Positions 52,601 to 60,835 of a stretch of 64,000 nt of DNA are shown here, piece by piece. The DNA is from Streptosporangiales bacterium. Its GTDB lineage: Bacteria > Actinomycetota > Actinomycetes > Streptosporangiales > WHST01. Within the stretch, counting starts at the first letter, position 1. Every line of letters begins with the position of its first letter. The position numbers and the translations under genes were made by a program. A model generated the notes under the pieces. It ran no database searches. It was not told the origin of the DNA and was given only the letters and a program-made list of their open reading frames with translations. Location: NCBI GenBank assembly GCA_009379825.1, contig WHTA01000007.1, positions 62,001-126,000 of the forward strand. The letters run 5' to 3'.

Positions 52601-52744
52601 TCGCCGTAGTGGCCTTCTTCGAGTCGGTTGTGAGAGATCACTCGAAGGACCACCCGGTGGCCGTCACCTACATCGGCAGCGACACGCTCACCAGGAGCCG
52701 TACACCACTCTGCCGGACGCCACTCTCGACCTGCTCCCGAGAGC

Positions 52745-52861
52745 GCCCCACCGCTCGGTCGCTTCCCGCTGGGTAGTCTGTCCACTGAGGACCTGGTTGA
52801 ACAACTCGTCCTTCTCGCTCGGCGCGAGCCGGTTACGTGGCTTTGCGCTCCGGCTTCGTAG
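52745..52861 (-). pseudogene. transposase-associated helix-turn-helix fragment
   Basis: About 39 codons reading RNRLAPSEKDELFNQVLSGQ then TTQREATERWG, which resemble the N-terminal helix-turn-helix of actinobacterial transposase OrfA-like proteins. The continuation expected after ERWG is lost. A second piece of mobile-element debris at the left edge of the arsenic/phosphate genes. Confidence 0.5.
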
Positions 52862-53082
52862 CCGTCCAGTGGGCGGGTGTTAGAACCCATGAAGTGGTGT
52901 ACGAACCCAGATGCGGAAGGCGCCTGCCCTTCGCTGGCTAGTACCACCACTGTCCGCGGACATGGAATCCGACCGGCCCTGTGTGACGTGCGAACGCAGT
53001 ATCTGTTGCCGGTATGTAGGTCCTGGCGTACGAGAGGCACGAGACATAGATTGTTGTCTATGGCGACTCTCTGTGGTGGTCG
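52862..53082. other. leader region of the PiT gene
   Basis: No gene is apparent. Composition is less GC-biased than the neighbours. Its right end holds the CATAGA-N6-TCTATG palindrome described separately. Together with 52601-52744, which also lacks a recognisable gene, it forms the junction between transposase scars and the arsenic/phosphate genes. Confidence 0.45.
53045..53062. promoter_or_regulatory. ArsR-type operator CATAGA-N6-TCTATG before PiT
   Basis: Perfect palindrome with 6-bp arms and spacer TTGTTG, 20 bp before the GTG start. ATAGA..TCTAT-type dyads are typical of ArsR/SmtB repressors. The half-site GTCTATG recurs at the other island promoters. Confidence 0.65.
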
Positions 53083-54084
53083 GTGACCTGGATGCAGTGG
53101 GTGGAACTGGCGGTCATCGTCGCGGTGGCGTTGGTGTTCGACTTCACCAACGGGTTCCATGACGCGGCGAACGCGATCGCGACCAGCGTCTCGACGCGTG
53201 CGCTCACGCCGCGGGTGGCGTTGGCGCTGGGGGCGGTGATGAACTTCGTCGGCGCGTTACTCGGTACGGGTGTCGCGGTGACGGTGGGCAGCGGGATCAT
53301 CGCCACGCCGGCGACGGAGGGTGGTCTGGTCGTGGTGCTGGCCGCACTGGTTGGTGCGATCGCGTGGAACATCTTGACGTGGGCGTTCGGGCTGCCGTCG
53401 TCGTCCTCGCACGCGCTCATCGGCGGCCTGGTCGGCGCGGCGTTGGCGTCCGGCACGCTGGTGCACTGGGCCGGGGTGGGGGAGAAGGTGGTCATCCCGA
53501 TGATCCTCTCCCCGCTGGTCGGCTTCACCCTCGCGTTCGGCGTGATGCTCGCCATCATGTGGATCTTCCGCAATCGTGCGCCTGGCCCGGTGGGTCGCGG
53601 GTTCCGGTTCGCGCAGGCGATCTCGGCGGCGGCGATGGCGCTCGGGCACGGTCTTCAGGATGCGCAGAAGACGATGGGCGTGATCGTGCTCGCGCTCGTC
53701 ACCGTCGGTTTGCAGGACGACTTCCACGTGCCGCTGTGGGTCATCATCTCGGTTGCGGTCGCCCTCGCGGCCGGCACGTGGGCAGGTGGCTGGCGGATCA
53801 TGCGCACGCTCGGCCGCCGCATCGTGCACCTGGAGCCGCCGCAGGGCTTCGCCGCGGAGATGAGTGGAGCAGCTGTGCTCTACACGACGGCGTTCGTGTT
53901 CAGTGTCCCGGTCTCGACCACGCACACCATCACCTCGGCGATCGCTGGCGCGGGCGCGACGAGGCGGTTGTCCGCGGTCCGGTGGGGTGTGGCGGGCAAC
54001 ATCCTGACCGCGTGGGTGTGCACGCTCCCCGGTGCCGGCGGTGTGGCCGCGGTCTGTTACCTCCTTCTCGACCTGGTGGTCTGA
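53083..54084 (+). CDS. PiT-family inorganic phosphate transporter
   Basis: 333 residues from GTG 53083 (ATG 53092 is an alternative), about ten membrane helices. The family signature occurs twice: FDFTNGFHDAANAIATSVSTRALTP near the start, and ALGHGLQDAQKTMG in the second half, along with STTHTITSAIAGAGATRR. PiT carriers are metal-phosphate:H+ symporters of moderate affinity and generally also admit arsenate. Beside ars genes and behind an ArsR-type operator, it might supply phosphate when arsenate blocks other routes, or export; direction cannot be read. Confidence 0.92.
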   Translation: MTWMQWVELAVIVAVALVFDFTNGFHDAANAIATSVSTRALTPRVALALGAVMNFVGALLGTGVAVTVGSGIIATPATEGGLVVVLAALVGAIAWNILTWAFGLPSSSSHALIGGLVGAALASGTLVHWAGVGEKVVIPMILSPLVGFTLAFGVMLAIMWIFRNRAPGPVGRGFRFAQAISAAAMALGHGLQDAQKTMGVIVLALVTVGLQDDFHVPLWVIISVAVALAAGTWAGGWRIMRTLGRRIVHLEPPQGFAAEMSGAAVLYTTAFVFSVPVSTTHTITSAIAGAGATRRLSAVRWGVAGNILTAWVCTLPGAGGVAAVCYLLLDLVV

Positions 54085-54668
54085 TGAACGCCATTCCGGT
54101 ACTTCGACCAGGGACGCATCTGCATCCCAGTGATGGCATGTGTCTGACCGAGTGGGTGTCGGTCTTGGCCGGTGAGCCGTTCACCGACGAACCTCTTTGC
54201 ATGGAGCCGGTGCTGGCCACGCTGGCGCGCCTTGTCAACGACGACCTCGACGATGCGACACGACAGGGTCTCGTCGACGTCGCGCCAAGACTGGTCGGTG
54301 CGACAGGGGACGGGCCGTGGTCGGCGTCGGATGTGGTGGCCGCTGCCCTTGGTCGGATGGTGCCGGTATCGGGCCTGCCCAACCGTCGCCGGCGAAACCT
54401 CGACCGGCATCTGCGCCGTGCCTCGCGCCGTTCGACTCGCCTACGACGTCGCACAGGCCACGCGGTCGCGCGCCGAGTATCGACATGGTTGTACCGGCGA
54501 GGACCGGCGAACGCTGCGCTGGCGAGCGCAGTGCACAGCGCCCGGCTGCTCGCCGTGGTACATCGGGAAGCGCTGCTGTCGGCGATGCTGCATGCGGGGC
54601 TTGGAGCACTGGTGCCACCTGACCGGAATGGACCGGTGCCCGCGTCATCCCGGCACGTTCGCCACTGA
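54084..54668 (+). CDS. hypothetical protein linked to PiT
   Basis: 194 residues; ATG 54084 overlaps the PiT stop (TGATG). The first 75 residues (MCLTEWVSVLAGEPFTDEPLCMEPVLATLARLVND) recur in actinobacterial hypothetical proteins of the type 'C..E.VS.LAGE..SD.P.C..PV...L.R..N'. The rest is Arg-rich with an Ala/Leu helix (NAALASAVHSARLLAVVHREALLSAMLHAGLGAL). The Arg-rich middle could hide a frameshift. The end overlaps the convergent flavoprotein gene by 24 bp. Function unknown. Confidence 0.55.
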   Translation: MNAIPVLRPGTHLHPSDGMCLTEWVSVLAGEPFTDEPLCMEPVLATLARLVNDDLDDATRQGLVDVAPRLVGATGDGPWSASDVVAAALGRMVPVSGLPNRRRRNLDRHLRRASRRSTRLRRRTGHAVARRVSTWLYRRGPANAALASAVHSARLLAVVHREALLSAMLHAGLGALVPPDRNGPVPASSRHVRH

Positions 54669-56051
54669 CTCCGGCAGTGCAGCCTCGGTCTCGAGGTGGT
54701 CGCGGACCCAGGCTTGGGTGGCCATCTGGACGGCGTCCCACGGGCTGCCCAGGGGCGGGGTGTAGGAGAGGTCCAGCTCGGCGACCGTGTCGACGTCCAG
54801 GCCGGCGAACAAGGCGGTGGCGAATGTGTCGATGCGCTTGGCTACCGCGGTGGGAATGGGGCCGACGAGTTGGGCGCCGAGCAGCTTGCCCGTCTCGGCG
54901 TCGCCCGTGACACGTGCGGTGATGGGCTGCGCCCCGGGGTAATAGGCCTTGTGGTCGTCGGCGACGCTGCCCACCGTGACGGGTGCAAAGCCCACCGTAC
55001 GGGCCTCGTGGTCGCGTAGCCCGGTGCGGGCGACGGCGAGGTCGAAGACCTTCACCACCTGGGTGCCGAGGCTGCCGGCGAACGCGCGGTCGCCACCGAC
55101 GGCGTTCTCGCCGGCGACCCGACCCTGTTTGTGCGCGGTAGTCCCCAGCGGCAGGTACGTCGTACCCAGCAGTCGGTGATGGGTGACCACACAATCGCCG
55201 GCAGCGTAGACGTCCGGCACCCCGGTGCGCATGTGCTCGTCCACGACGATCGCGCCGCGGACGTCGAGCGAGACACCGGCGGTCTCGGCCAGTGCGGTGT
55301 CCGGCGCGACGCCGCCGACGACGAGAACGAGGTCGACGTCACGGGTGAAGTAGTGGTCACCGTCGACGTGCAGCCGGTTACCTTCTCTGGTGATGTCCGT
55401 GACGCGGGTTCCGGTCACGACGTCGACGCCGTGACCCGTGAGTTCGGCACACACCAGCGCGCCCAGTTCCGGGTCCACGGTGGGTAGGACCTCGGGGAGC
55501 TGTTCGACTTGGGTGACCCGGATTCCCCGCGCGGTGAGCGCCTCGGCCATCTCCAACCCGATGTAGCCCGCACCGACGACCAACGCGGTGCGTGGCTGGC
55601 GGCGTTCGAGCGACTCCATCACGGCGAACGTGTCGCCCATGGTGTGCAGGACGTGTACCCCGTCGGCGGGGCCGAGTTCGGCGAGTCCACGGATCGGTGG
55701 CCGCACTGGGATGGCGCCGGTGCCGATGACCAACTGGTCGTAGCCGAGCAACTGCTCGTCGCCGGCTGGGCCGGTCACGGTCACCGTCTTGGCGGCAGAG
55801 TCGATGCGGTGTGCCGTGTGGTCCAGTAGCAGGTCGAGTCCGGCGTTCTCCAGGTCGTGCCGGGTGCGGTGGGCGAGGTGCCGCCAGTCCGTGACGTCGC
55901 CGGAGACGTAGTACGGGATGCCGCAGATCGAGAAGTTCGGGTACGCGTCGGCGACCACCAGCGTGGTCTCCATGCTCGGGTCGAGTTCGCGGGCGCGTAG
56001 CCCGGCGCTGATTCCTGCGTCGCTACCGCCAATGATGACCAGGCGTGTCAT
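54645..56051 (-). CDS. CoA-disulfide reductase-like FAD/NAD(P)-dependent flavoprotein
   Basis: 468 residues. FAD motif IIGGSDAGISAG, single redox Cys C43 in NFSICGIPYY (the exact position of the active Cys in CoA disulfide reductase), NAD(P) motif VVGAGYIGLEMAE, and FAD/C-terminal segment DVYAAGDCV followed by a dimerisation domain ending LDLSYTPPLGSPWDAV. One-Cys members reduce CoA or other low-molecular-weight disulfides, persulfides or peroxides. It follows the arsR-arsC fusion by 31 bp, so it may regenerate the thiol used in arsenate reduction or handle thiol-As adducts. Recurrent in actinobacterial ars operons. Confidence 0.88.
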   Translation of the reverse strand: MTRLVIIGGSDAGISAGLRARELDPSMETTLVVADAYPNFSICGIPYYVSGDVTDWRHLAHRTRHDLENAGLDLLLDHTAHRIDSAAKTVTVTGPAGDEQLLGYDQLVIGTGAIPVRPPIRGLAELGPADGVHVLHTMGDTFAVMESLERRQPRTALVVGAGYIGLEMAEALTARGIRVTQVEQLPEVLPTVDPELGALVCAELTGHGVDVVTGTRVTDITREGNRLHVDGDHYFTRDVDLVLVVGGVAPDTALAETAGVSLDVRGAIVVDEHMRTGVPDVYAAGDCVVTHHRLLGTTYLPLGTTAHKQGRVAGENAVGGDRAFAGSLGTQVVKVFDLAVARTGLRDHEARTVGFAPVTVGSVADDHKAYYPGAQPITARVTGDAETGKLLGAQLVGPIPTAVAKRIDTFATALFAGLDVDTVAELDLSYTPPLGSPWDAVQMATQAWVRDHLETEAALPESVANVPG

Positions 56052-56082
56052 GAGGCCTTCCTAGGTGACGTTCACTGCATGT

Positions 56083-57069
56083 TCACGCCGTCGTGCCGAG
56101 CAGGTCGGTCGCCAGCTGATGGACGCGTTCGTCGATGGCGTCGCGGATCTTACGGACACGGTCCAGCGGCTGGCCGATCGGGTCGGGGATCGGCCAGTCG
56201 AGATAGCGCCTGCCGGGGAAGACGGGGCAGGCGTCACCGCAGCCCATGGTGATGACGTAGTCGGCAGCGCGAACGACCTCGTCGGTGAGTGGCTTGGGGA
56301 ACTCCCGACCCATGTGGACGCCGACCTCGTCCATCACCTGCCAGACTGTCTCGGCCAACTCGCTGACGGGGGTCGAGCCGGCCGACCGGACGTGCACGCG
56401 GTCACCGGCGACCTGCTCGAGCAGGCCGGCGGCCATCTGGGAGCGACCGGCGTTCTGGACGCAGACGAACAGCACTTCAGGGCAGGTGTTGGGACGTTGG
56501 CCCTCGGCTTGGGCGAGTGCAGCCAGTCGTTCGGCGGCGAAGTTCGCCGTCAGTGAGGGCAGGAAACGCCGGATCCGGGCCCGGGACGCCAGCATCTCGT
56601 AGCTCTCGTGCACATATCTGGCCACCGTCTCGGGCGAGAACACCCCAGCGAAACGACTAGCGAGCTGGTCAGCGATCCGGTCGAGTACCGCGCGGTGCAG
56701 CGGGTCCGCCGGTTCGATCGTGCGCACTCTGGCCGGGTCGAGTTGGTTCGCCTCCGTGACTGACGGCGCGATGAGGGTGGCGTAGTGCGCAAGCGCGCGG
56801 TGGGTAGCACGGTAGTACACCCCGGTGCCGTGACGTTCTCGCTCCAGGAGGCCCGCCCGGCACAGCACCGTCAAGTGATGGGTGACGGTGGGGCCGGTCA
56901 GCTCGAATGCGTCGGCGAGCTCGCCGCGGCGGATCTCGCCGGATGGATGTGTCAGCACCAAGCTGAGGATCCGTAGCCGGACCGGATCCGCCAATGCCCG
57001 CATCTGCGCCGACCGCTCCTCGGCGGAGGCACGGTCCAGCGGTGGACCCGCGGCACCAGAGGTTAGCAT
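56083..57069 (-). CDS. ArsR-ArsC fusion: regulator plus low-molecular-weight-phosphatase-type arsenate reductase
   Basis: 328 residues in three parts. Residues 18-100: ArsR winged helix (ALADPVRLRIL, FELTGPTVTHHLTVLCRAGLL), lacking the CxC metal motif, with only C70. Residues about 122-185: a three-helix segment found before ArsC in actinobacteria. Residues 198-325: arsenate reductase with P-loop C203-VQNAGRS, C277 and C281 in MGCGDACP, and the Asp of WPIPDP. It reduces arsenate to arsenite with thiol cofactors, probably mycothiol. The ATG lies within a repeat element (57067-57094), suggesting autoregulation. First gene of a two-gene operon. Confidence 0.92.
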   Translation of the reverse strand: MLTSGAAGPPLDRASAEERSAQMRALADPVRLRILSLVLTHPSGEIRRGELADAFELTGPTVTHHLTVLCRAGLLERERHGTGVYYRATHRALAHYATLIAPSVTEANQLDPARVRTIEPADPLHRAVLDRIADQLASRFAGVFSPETVARYVHESYEMLASRARIRRFLPSLTANFAAERLAALAQAEGQRPNTCPEVLFVCVQNAGRSQMAAGLLEQVAGDRVHVRSAGSTPVSELAETVWQVMDEVGVHMGREFPKPLTDEVVRAADYVITMGCGDACPVFPGRRYLDWPIPDPIGQPLDRVRKIRDAIDERVHQLATDLLGTTA

Positions 57070-57094
57070 ACGTCTATGTTGACGGACGTCTATG
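57067..57094. promoter_or_regulatory. two ACGTCTATG repeats over the arsR-arsC start
   Basis: ACGTCTATG at 57070-57078 and 57086-57094, exactly 16 bp apart; the first forms the dyad CATA-CGTC-TATG (57067-57078), which includes the start codon on the minus strand. On that strand CATAGACG doubles as a possible -10 region. Probable autoregulatory site. Confidence 0.55.
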
Positions 57095-57195
57095 CGCCTC
57101 GTCGAGTCCGGGCGACGAGGTTCACCTGGTGTTCACCTGCAAGTTCGCGATGTCTACCGTCGGATCGGCAGATTTCGATGTGACGTGGCGCCGCG

Positions 57196-57576
57196 TCAGG
57201 TGCACGGCCTACGCAGCGTCTGTGCTCGTTGTGCCTGCACGGCCATTCCTGCGATGGCTGCGATCAGCGTGTTGAGCGCTTCGGGACGCAGCCGGTAGTA
57301 GGTGTACCGACCGTGGGGCTCGGCGGCAACAAAGCCGGATTCACGGAGGATACGCAGGTGATGACTGATCGTGGACTGCCGTGCGCCCGTTTCCTCCACG
57401 AGGTGGCAGGTGCACATCTGTTCGTCGGCAAGCAACCGCACGATCTTGGCGCGAAGTGGGTCGCCGAAGAGCCGCACGGTTGCCTCGGCGATATCGGGGT
57501 CGGCGTCCGTGGTATGTCCGACTTCGCCTTCATCGGCAAGTGCGGTTGATGAAGTCGACATATTTTGATCAGACAC
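57196..57576 (-). CDS. arsR: ArsR-family metalloregulator with CxC site
   Basis: 126 residues from GTG 57576 (ATG 57561 also possible). Winged helix with ATVRLFGDPLRAKIVRLLADEQMCTCHLVEE in the metal-binding helix; C55 and C57 form the CxC arsenite site of the classic ELCVCDL type. Recognition helix: GARQSTISHHLRILRESG. It dissociates from DNA on binding As(III)/Sb(III). Divergent from arsB, and therefore its probable repressor. The 107 bp after its stop separate it from the arsR-arsC promoter. Confidence 0.92.
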   Translation of the reverse strand: MSDQNMSTSSTALADEGEVGHTTDADPDIAEATVRLFGDPLRAKIVRLLADEQMCTCHLVEETGARQSTISHHLRILRESGFVAAEPHGRYTYYRLRPEALNTLIAAIAGMAVQAQRAQTLRRPCT

Positions 57577-57691
57577 CGAGTACTGGTTCCCGTCAAGGCC
57601 CCAGATGATCGCTGTCTAGCCGGATTTCCATGGTTTTCAGGTTCTTGTTCCGCCGCAGGCGATCGGAGGTTGTGTAGCTCACATCAATTCT

Positions 57692-57717
57692 CATAGATTC
57701 ATCAGCTTCTATCGATG
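57692..57717. promoter_or_regulatory. imperfect dyad before arsB (CATAGAT-N12-ATCGATG)
   Basis: Arms CATAGAT (57692-57698) and ATCGATG (57711-57717) pair at six of seven positions; ATAGA-N10-TCTAT (57693-57697, 57708-57712) is a second symmetric reading. It lies between the divergent arsR and arsB and differs in spacing from the N6 sites, so it may belong to the CxC-type ArsR. Confidence 0.45.
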
Positions 57718-57773
57718 TAGTGTCGAGAGAGAGGATCGCGCCGAGCGAACGAGCACAGGAGGCCGCCAACGCC

Positions 57774-59186
57774 ATGACCGTGGCAGCAATCCTCATCTTC
57801 GCGGCGACGCTCACTCTGGTGATCTGGCAGCCCAAGGGACTGGGCATCGGCTGGAGCGCCCTCGGCGGCGCGGTGGTCGCTCTGCTGACGACGGTGGTGC
57901 ACCTCTCCGACGTGCCTACCGTCGTGGGTATCGTGTGGAATGCGACGCTGGCGTTCGTCGCGGTGATCATCATCTCTCTGGTGCTCGACGAGTGTGGTTT
58001 CTTTGAGTGGGCCGCCCTGCACGTCGCGCGCTGGGGCCGTGGCCGCGGGCGTGCGCTGTTCGTGTTGATCGTCCTGTTGGGGGCGGCGATCGCCGCAGTG
58101 TTCGCCAACGATGGTGCCGCCTTGATCCTCACCCCGATCGTCATGCAGATCATGCTCGCCCTGCGGTTCTCACCGAAGGCATCGCTTGGGTTCGTCATGG
58201 CGACCGGGTTCATCAGCGACACCGGTAGCCTGCCGCTGGTCGTGTCCAACCTCGTCAACATCGTCTCCGCCGACTTCTTCGGCATTGGCTTCGCCCGCTT
58301 CGCCGCGGTCATGGTCCCCGTGGGGATCGTCTCCGTCGTAGCCAGCCTGGCCATGTTGGTGCTCTATTTCCGCCGCTCGATCCCGAAGACCTACGACGTG
58401 ACCGCCCTGCGGCGACCGGCGGATGCGATCACCGACCGGTTGACCTTCCGCGCCGGGTGGGTCGTGCTCGTGTTGCTGTTGGTCGGCTACTTCGGCGCGG
58501 ACCCAGTGGGCGTGCCGCTGTCCGTGGTGGCCGGAGGCGGTGCGCTGATCTTGATCGCCGTCGCGGCACGCAGGCCCGCCTTCCTGTTCCCGCAGCTGAC
58601 CCGCCGTCCTGCACCGGTGATGGTGAGGGCGGAGCAAGCCGCGAGCGCGCCGGAAGCTTCGGCCGCTGACGACCACCGTCTGACCGCGCCGCGGCAGATC
58701 CCCGTAGGCAAGGTCATCAGGGAAGCGCCGTGGCAGATCGTGCTGTTCAGCATCGGTATGTACCTCGTCGTATACGGCCTCCGCAACCAGGGGCTCACCG
58801 GTGAGCTGGCCAAGGTCTTCGGCTTCTTCGCCGACCACGGCGACCTCACTGCGGCTCTCGGCACCGGCTACGTGGTCGCCGGGCTCTCGTCAATCATGAA
58901 CAACATGCCCACGGTGCTCATCGCCGCACTGGCCATCGACGCGGTCGGTGCCACCGGGCTCACGCACGAGGCGATGGTCTACGCCAACGTCATCGGCTCC
59001 GACCTCGGCCCGAAGATCACCCCCATCGGCAGCCTGGCTACCCTGCTGTGGCTGCATGTACTAGATCGCAAGGGCATGCACATCGGATGGGGTCGTTACT
59101 TCCGCACCGGCATCGTGCTCACCATCCCGGTCCTGCTGGTCACCCTGCTCGCCCTTGCCGGCTGGCTCAGCGTCATCGGCGCCTGA
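57774..59186 (+). CDS. arsB: ArsB-type arsenite efflux permease
   Basis: 470 residues from ATG 57774, AGGAGG eleven bases upstream. About twelve helices. ArsB/NhaD superfamily motifs: [41 protein letters not shown], and in the second half [16 protein letters not shown] and [22 protein letters not shown] hydrophilic loop near 285-325 separates the halves. Exports As(III)/Sb(III) by H+ antiport, or with an ArsA ATPase, which is not seen here. Divergent from the CxC-type arsR and followed by the ArsO-like gene. Confidence 0.93.
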   Translation: MTVAAILIFAATLTLVIWQPKGLGIGWSALGGAVVALLTTVVHLSDVPTVVGIVWNATLAFVAVIIISLVLDECGFFEWAALHVARWGRGRGRALFVLIVLLGAAIAAVFANDGAALILTPIVMQIMLALRFSPKASLGFVMATGFISDTGSLPLVVSNLVNIVSADFFGIGFARFAAVMVPVGIVSVVASLAMLVLYFRRSIPKTYDVTALRRPADAITDRLTFRAGWVVLVLLLVGYFGADPVGVPLSVVAGGGALILIAVAARRPAFLFPQLTRRPAPVMVRAEQAASAPEASAADDHRLTAPRQIPVGKVIREAPWQIVLFSIGMYLVVYGLRNQGLTGELAKVFGFFADHGDLTAALGTGYVVAGLSSIMNNMPTVLIAALAIDAVGATGLTHEAMVYANVIGSDLGPKITPIGSLATLLWLHVLDRKGMHIGWGRYFRTGIVLTIPVLLVTLLALAGWLSVIGA

Positions 59187-59199
59187 GCGGGCGGCAGAC

Positions 59200-60267
59200 G
59201 TGGCCGGGACATCGGACGTGGTCGTCATCGGCGGCGGTCAGGCGGGACTTGCCGCCGGCTACTACCTCCGCCGCGCCCGGGTGAGCTTCGACATCCTGGA
59301 CGCGCACGACCGGCCGGGAGGTGCGTGGCAACACGGCTGGGACTCGCTGCAGTTGTTCTCCCCAGCCGAGTACAGTCCACTGCCTGGCTGGTGGATGCCG
59401 CACCAAGAAGGCGAGACGTTCCCCACCGCCGGGCATGTCGTCCGCTACCTCGGCACGTACGAGCAACGGTACGAGCTCCCGATCCACCGGCCGGTCCAGG
59501 CGCGAGGCGTCCGTGCCGCCGGCCCACTCCTGGCGGTCGAGACCGACCGAGGTACCTGGCGGGCCAAGATCGTCATCAGTGCCACCGGCACCTGGGATAC
59601 GCCCTACCTCCCCGAGTACCCAGGTAGCCACGACTTCGTGGGCCGCCAGCTGCACACCGTGTCGTACTCCTCCCCCGAGCCGTTCCACGGTCAGCGCGTG
59701 GTGATCGTGGGGGGAGGTAACTCCGCAGCCCAGATCCTGGCCGAGGTCTCCACTGTGGCCGACACCCTCTGGGTCACCCAACGTCCACCTCGCTTCATGC
59801 CCGATGACGTCGACGGCCGCATCCTGTTCGACGTCGCCACCCGGCGAGAGGCCACACAACGCGATGGCGCCGACACCGCCGGTGTAGGCGGGCTGGGGGA
59901 CATCGTCATGGTGCCCAGCGTGCTCGACGCCCGCGAGCGCGGCGTCCTACACGCGCCCCCCATGTTCCAGCGGCTTACCCGCGGCGGGGTCACCTGGGAC
60001 CACGGAACCGAACACCCCTGCGACGCGATCATCTGGTGCACCGGCTTCCGCCCCAGCCTGCACCACCTCGAACCGTTGAGCCTGGAGTATCACCACGGCG
60101 TACCCAAGACCGTGGGCACACGATCGGTGGACGAACCCCGCCTGTACCTCCTCGGCTACGGAGACTGGACGGGTGCTGCCTCGGCCACCTTGATCGGTGC
60201 CGGCCGTACCGCGAAGTCAGCTGTCGCCGAGATCGCCGACCGCCTCGAGCTCATTGGCTCGGAGTGA
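59200..60267 (+). CDS. ArsO-like flavin-dependent monooxygenase
   Basis: 355 residues from GTG 59200; a longer frame from TTG 59155 overlaps arsB. FAD motif VVVIGGGQAGLAAGYYLRR, followed by the conserved RPGGAWQHGWDSLQLFSPAEYSPLPGW, and NADPH motif VIVGGGNSAAQIL; C-terminal GYGDWTGAASATLIGAGRTAK. This flavoprotein monooxygenase type recurs in ars operons as ArsO; its substrate is unsettled and may be an organoarsenical or a thiol-bound arsenic. Fourteen bases after arsB, so co-transcribed. Convergent with the third arsR gene. Confidence 0.85.
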   Translation: MAGTSDVVVIGGGQAGLAAGYYLRRARVSFDILDAHDRPGGAWQHGWDSLQLFSPAEYSPLPGWWMPHQEGETFPTAGHVVRYLGTYEQRYELPIHRPVQARGVRAAGPLLAVETDRGTWRAKIVISATGTWDTPYLPEYPGSHDFVGRQLHTVSYSSPEPFHGQRVVIVGGGNSAAQILAEVSTVADTLWVTQRPPRFMPDDVDGRILFDVATRREATQRDGADTAGVGGLGDIVMVPSVLDARERGVLHAPPMFQRLTRGGVTWDHGTEHPCDAIIWCTGFRPSLHHLEPLSLEYHHGVPKTVGTRSVDEPRLYLLGYGDWTGAASATLIGAGRTAKSAVAEIADRLELIGSE

Positions 60268-60275
60268 GGGCGAAC

Positions 60276-60608
60276 TCAGCGGAGGATGTCGGCGACGGCG
60301 GTCAGCCGGTCGGGCACGATGGAGTACCAGACCCAGCTGCCCCGCTTCTCGCGCTGGAGGATGCCGGCTTCGACGAGCATCTTGAGGTGGTGGCTGACCG
60401 TAGGTTGCCGTAGCCCCAGTGGCTCGGTCAGGTCGAGCACGCAGGCCTCCCCTGTGGGGCTGTCGCTGATCATGCTGAGCAGCTGCAGTCGAGTGGGGTC
60501 GGAGACGACCTTGAGGAGGCGGGCGAGACGTTCGGCGTCGTCGCGGTCGAGTGGCTGGGCAGACACCTGCTGGGGGGTGTCGTCCTGGCTGGCCGCGGCT
60601 CCTCGCAT
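60276..60608 (-). CDS. ArsR-family regulator with a single Cys
   Basis: 110 residues from ATG 60608; longer starts (for example 60650) are possible but would put the operator inside the gene. Winged helix: LLKVVSDPTRLQLLSMI, then SPTGEACVLDLTEPLGL with only C56 where CxC proteins have two, and RQPTVSHHLKMLVEAGIL. Its sensing site must therefore differ from the CxC type, perhaps using C56 with another residue, or another ligand. Divergent from phoX. Its own start codon is part of the palindrome at 60606-60623. Confidence 0.88.
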   Translation of the reverse strand: MRGAAASQDDTPQQVSAQPLDRDDAERLARLLKVVSDPTRLQLLSMISDSPTGEACVLDLTEPLGLRQPTVSHHLKMLVEAGILQREKRGSWVWYSIVPDRLTAVADILR

Positions 60609-60623
60609 AGGGAGAAGTCTATG
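60606..60623. promoter_or_regulatory. ArsR-type operator CATAG-N8-CTATG at the third arsR start
   Basis: Reads CATAGG-GAGAAG-TCTATG, 11 of 12 symmetric bases as in the PiT site. On the minus strand TAGACT lies seven bases before the ATG and could be the -10 of a leaderless transcript, so binding would block both transcription and access to the start. Confidence 0.6.
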
Positions 60624-60759
60624 TCCTCGCCTGCCTGGCCGGATGCTCATGGTGGTTCGGCATCGATCGTTCAGCAGGCGTTGACGTCCCAGGCCGGTGG
60701 TGGTCCGGCGCTCCCGTTCTCTCCGTTCATCTGATCGACGCCGACGGGCCACCGAAACA

Positions 60760-60777
60760 CATAGATCGATATCGATC
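60760..60777. promoter_or_regulatory. dyad before phoX (CATAGATCGATATCGATC)
   Basis: Left half CATAGA equals the island half-site; GATCGATATCGATC (60764-60777) is a perfect 14-bp palindrome. It overlaps the position expected for the -35 of a promoter whose -10 could be TAGCGT (60785-60790). Weaker match to the N6 consensus than the PiT and PstS sites. Confidence 0.45.
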
Positions 60778-60835
60778 CGATTGCTAGCGTCCATCTCAGA
60801 TGTGTCGGTATGAAGGACCCCGAGAGGACCAAACG

